Positions 63,472 through 64,000 of a DNA stretch of 64,000 bases are shown here, in pieces. Both the position numbers and the translations under genes were made by a program. Each line of letters starts with the position of its first letter. Within the stretch, counting starts at the first letter, position 1. Below the pieces are notes generated by a model. That model was not told the origin of the DNA. It saw nothing but the letters and a program-made list of their open reading frames with translations, and did no database searches. The stretch covers positions 2,069,757 through 2,133,756 of the forward strand of contig NZ_OY763408.1 in NCBI RefSeq assembly GCF_963667405.1, in the 5' to 3' direction. This DNA is from an uncultured Sphaerochaeta sp. (GTDB lineage: Bacteria > Spirochaetota > Spirochaetia > Sphaerochaetales > Sphaerochaetaceae).

Positions 63472-64000
63472 TCGGTTCACGAGCCTCCTCGAAGTACAGC
63501 ATCTTGCAAAATCCTATGGAAAGAAAGAGGTGGTGAAAGACATCTCGTTCTCGATGCACTCAGGGGAGGTCATCGGCTTGCTCGGACCCAACGGAGCGGG
63601 AAAGACCACCACGTTCTACATGATCGTCGGCTTTCTGAAGGCCAAGCAAGGGACCATTCTCCTCAATGGGGAGGACATCACTGACTTGCCGATGTACATC
63701 CGTTCCAAGAAGGGGCTCTCCTACCTTCCCCAGGAGCCCTCTATTTTCCGTAAGCTCAGTGTCGAGGACAACATCCGTCTGGTGGCCCAGACTCGCAGGG
63801 ACCTGAGCAAGCAGGAACAGGATGCGCGTGTGGAGGAGTTGCTCGATGAGTTTGGTATCCAGGAAGTGCGCAAGCAGAAAGGATACACGCTGAGCGGAGG
63901 GGAACGCAGAAGAACCGAGATAGCCCGTGCCTTGGCCTCGAACCCACAGTTCCTGCTCCTCGACGAACCGTTTGCAGGAATCGATCCGAAAGCCGTCTAT
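63464..64000 (+). CDS. lptB: LptB-type ABC ATPase, C-terminus outside window
   Basis: 179 codons visible. Walker A GPNGAGKTT (about residues 39-47), Q-loop YLPQEPSIFRKL characteristic of LptB, signature LSGGERRR, Walker B FLLLDEP and FAGIDP. Energises extraction of glycolipid from the inner membrane. LptF/LptG are not in view. Confidence 0.94.
   Translation, partial: MDNRFTSLLEVQHLAKSYGKKEVVKDISFSMHSGEVIGLLGPNGAGKTTTFYMIVGFLKAKQGTILLNGEDITDLPMYIRSKKGLSYLPQEPSIFRKLSVEDNIRLVAQTRRDLSKQEQDARVEELLDEFGIQEVRKQKGYTLSGGERRRTEIARALASNPQFLLLDEPFAGIDPKAVY

Noticed and set aside
1..64000. CRISPR arrays, insertion sequences, prophage or integron signals
   Set aside because: No regularly spaced direct repeats, transposase or integrase motifs, or target-site duplications were seen.

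Overview
The window looks like a chromosomal segment of a free-living spirochaete, most likely Sphaerochaeta or a close relative. That rests on recognising the protein set (double-membrane envelope proteins, spirochaete-like CoaE and NadE, many sugar-use genes) and not on any database search. Genes are packed tightly, with 1-23 nt overlaps. There are no rRNA genes, transposons, phage genes or CRISPR arrays; one tRNA-Arg(CCG) is present.

Layout. 1-8349 (minus): DEAD-box helicase, then the mnmE-mnmG-rsmG-ftsK-aminotransferase run. 8416-9989 (plus): epmA-efp, whose partner epmB lies at 24890, so a full EF-P beta-lysylation set is present. 10337-13463: sugar ABC importer (binding protein plus two permeases, no ATPase), convergent with a GH105-type hydrolase. 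15665-20656: TetR regulator, RND/MMPL exporter, LolA-like protein and outer-membrane barrel, with matching operators in front of the regulator and the exporter. 20766-22745: hcp and a cupin gene. 22911: mntP. 23483: MFS transporter. 33067-25954 (minus): two barrel proteins, a small membrane protein, an MBL hydrolase, polA, coaE and an anchored coiled-coil protein. 45102-33163 (minus): nine close genes, tolC-MFP-ABC ATPase-ABC permease-histidine kinase-sigma54 regulator-pepF-rRNA methyltransferase-nadE. 45195-51856: SDR, ftsH, hslO, rlmKL and a CpXC protein. 51834-57548: D-LDH, Fic, an outer-membrane protein with a repeat linker, LOG, YitT and a nucleotidyltransferase. 57670-61862: two small unknowns, the tRNA, a GH3 glycosidase and YmdB. 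61855-64000: rseC, then lptC-lptA-lptB.

The strongest unexplained signal is in gene starts. About ten coding starts sit only 6-9 nt behind a good -10 box, usually with a TTGCxx -35 at 17-18 nt and no Shine-Dalgarno, which predicts leaderless mRNAs. mnmE and epmA diverge from one shared palindromic -35 (TTGCAA), and mntP appears to carry a leaderless 11-codon upstream ORF overlapping its TTG start. A second pattern is at gene ends: five of seven convergent CDS pairs share overlapping stop codons (CTAG or TTAG) with no terminator between them.
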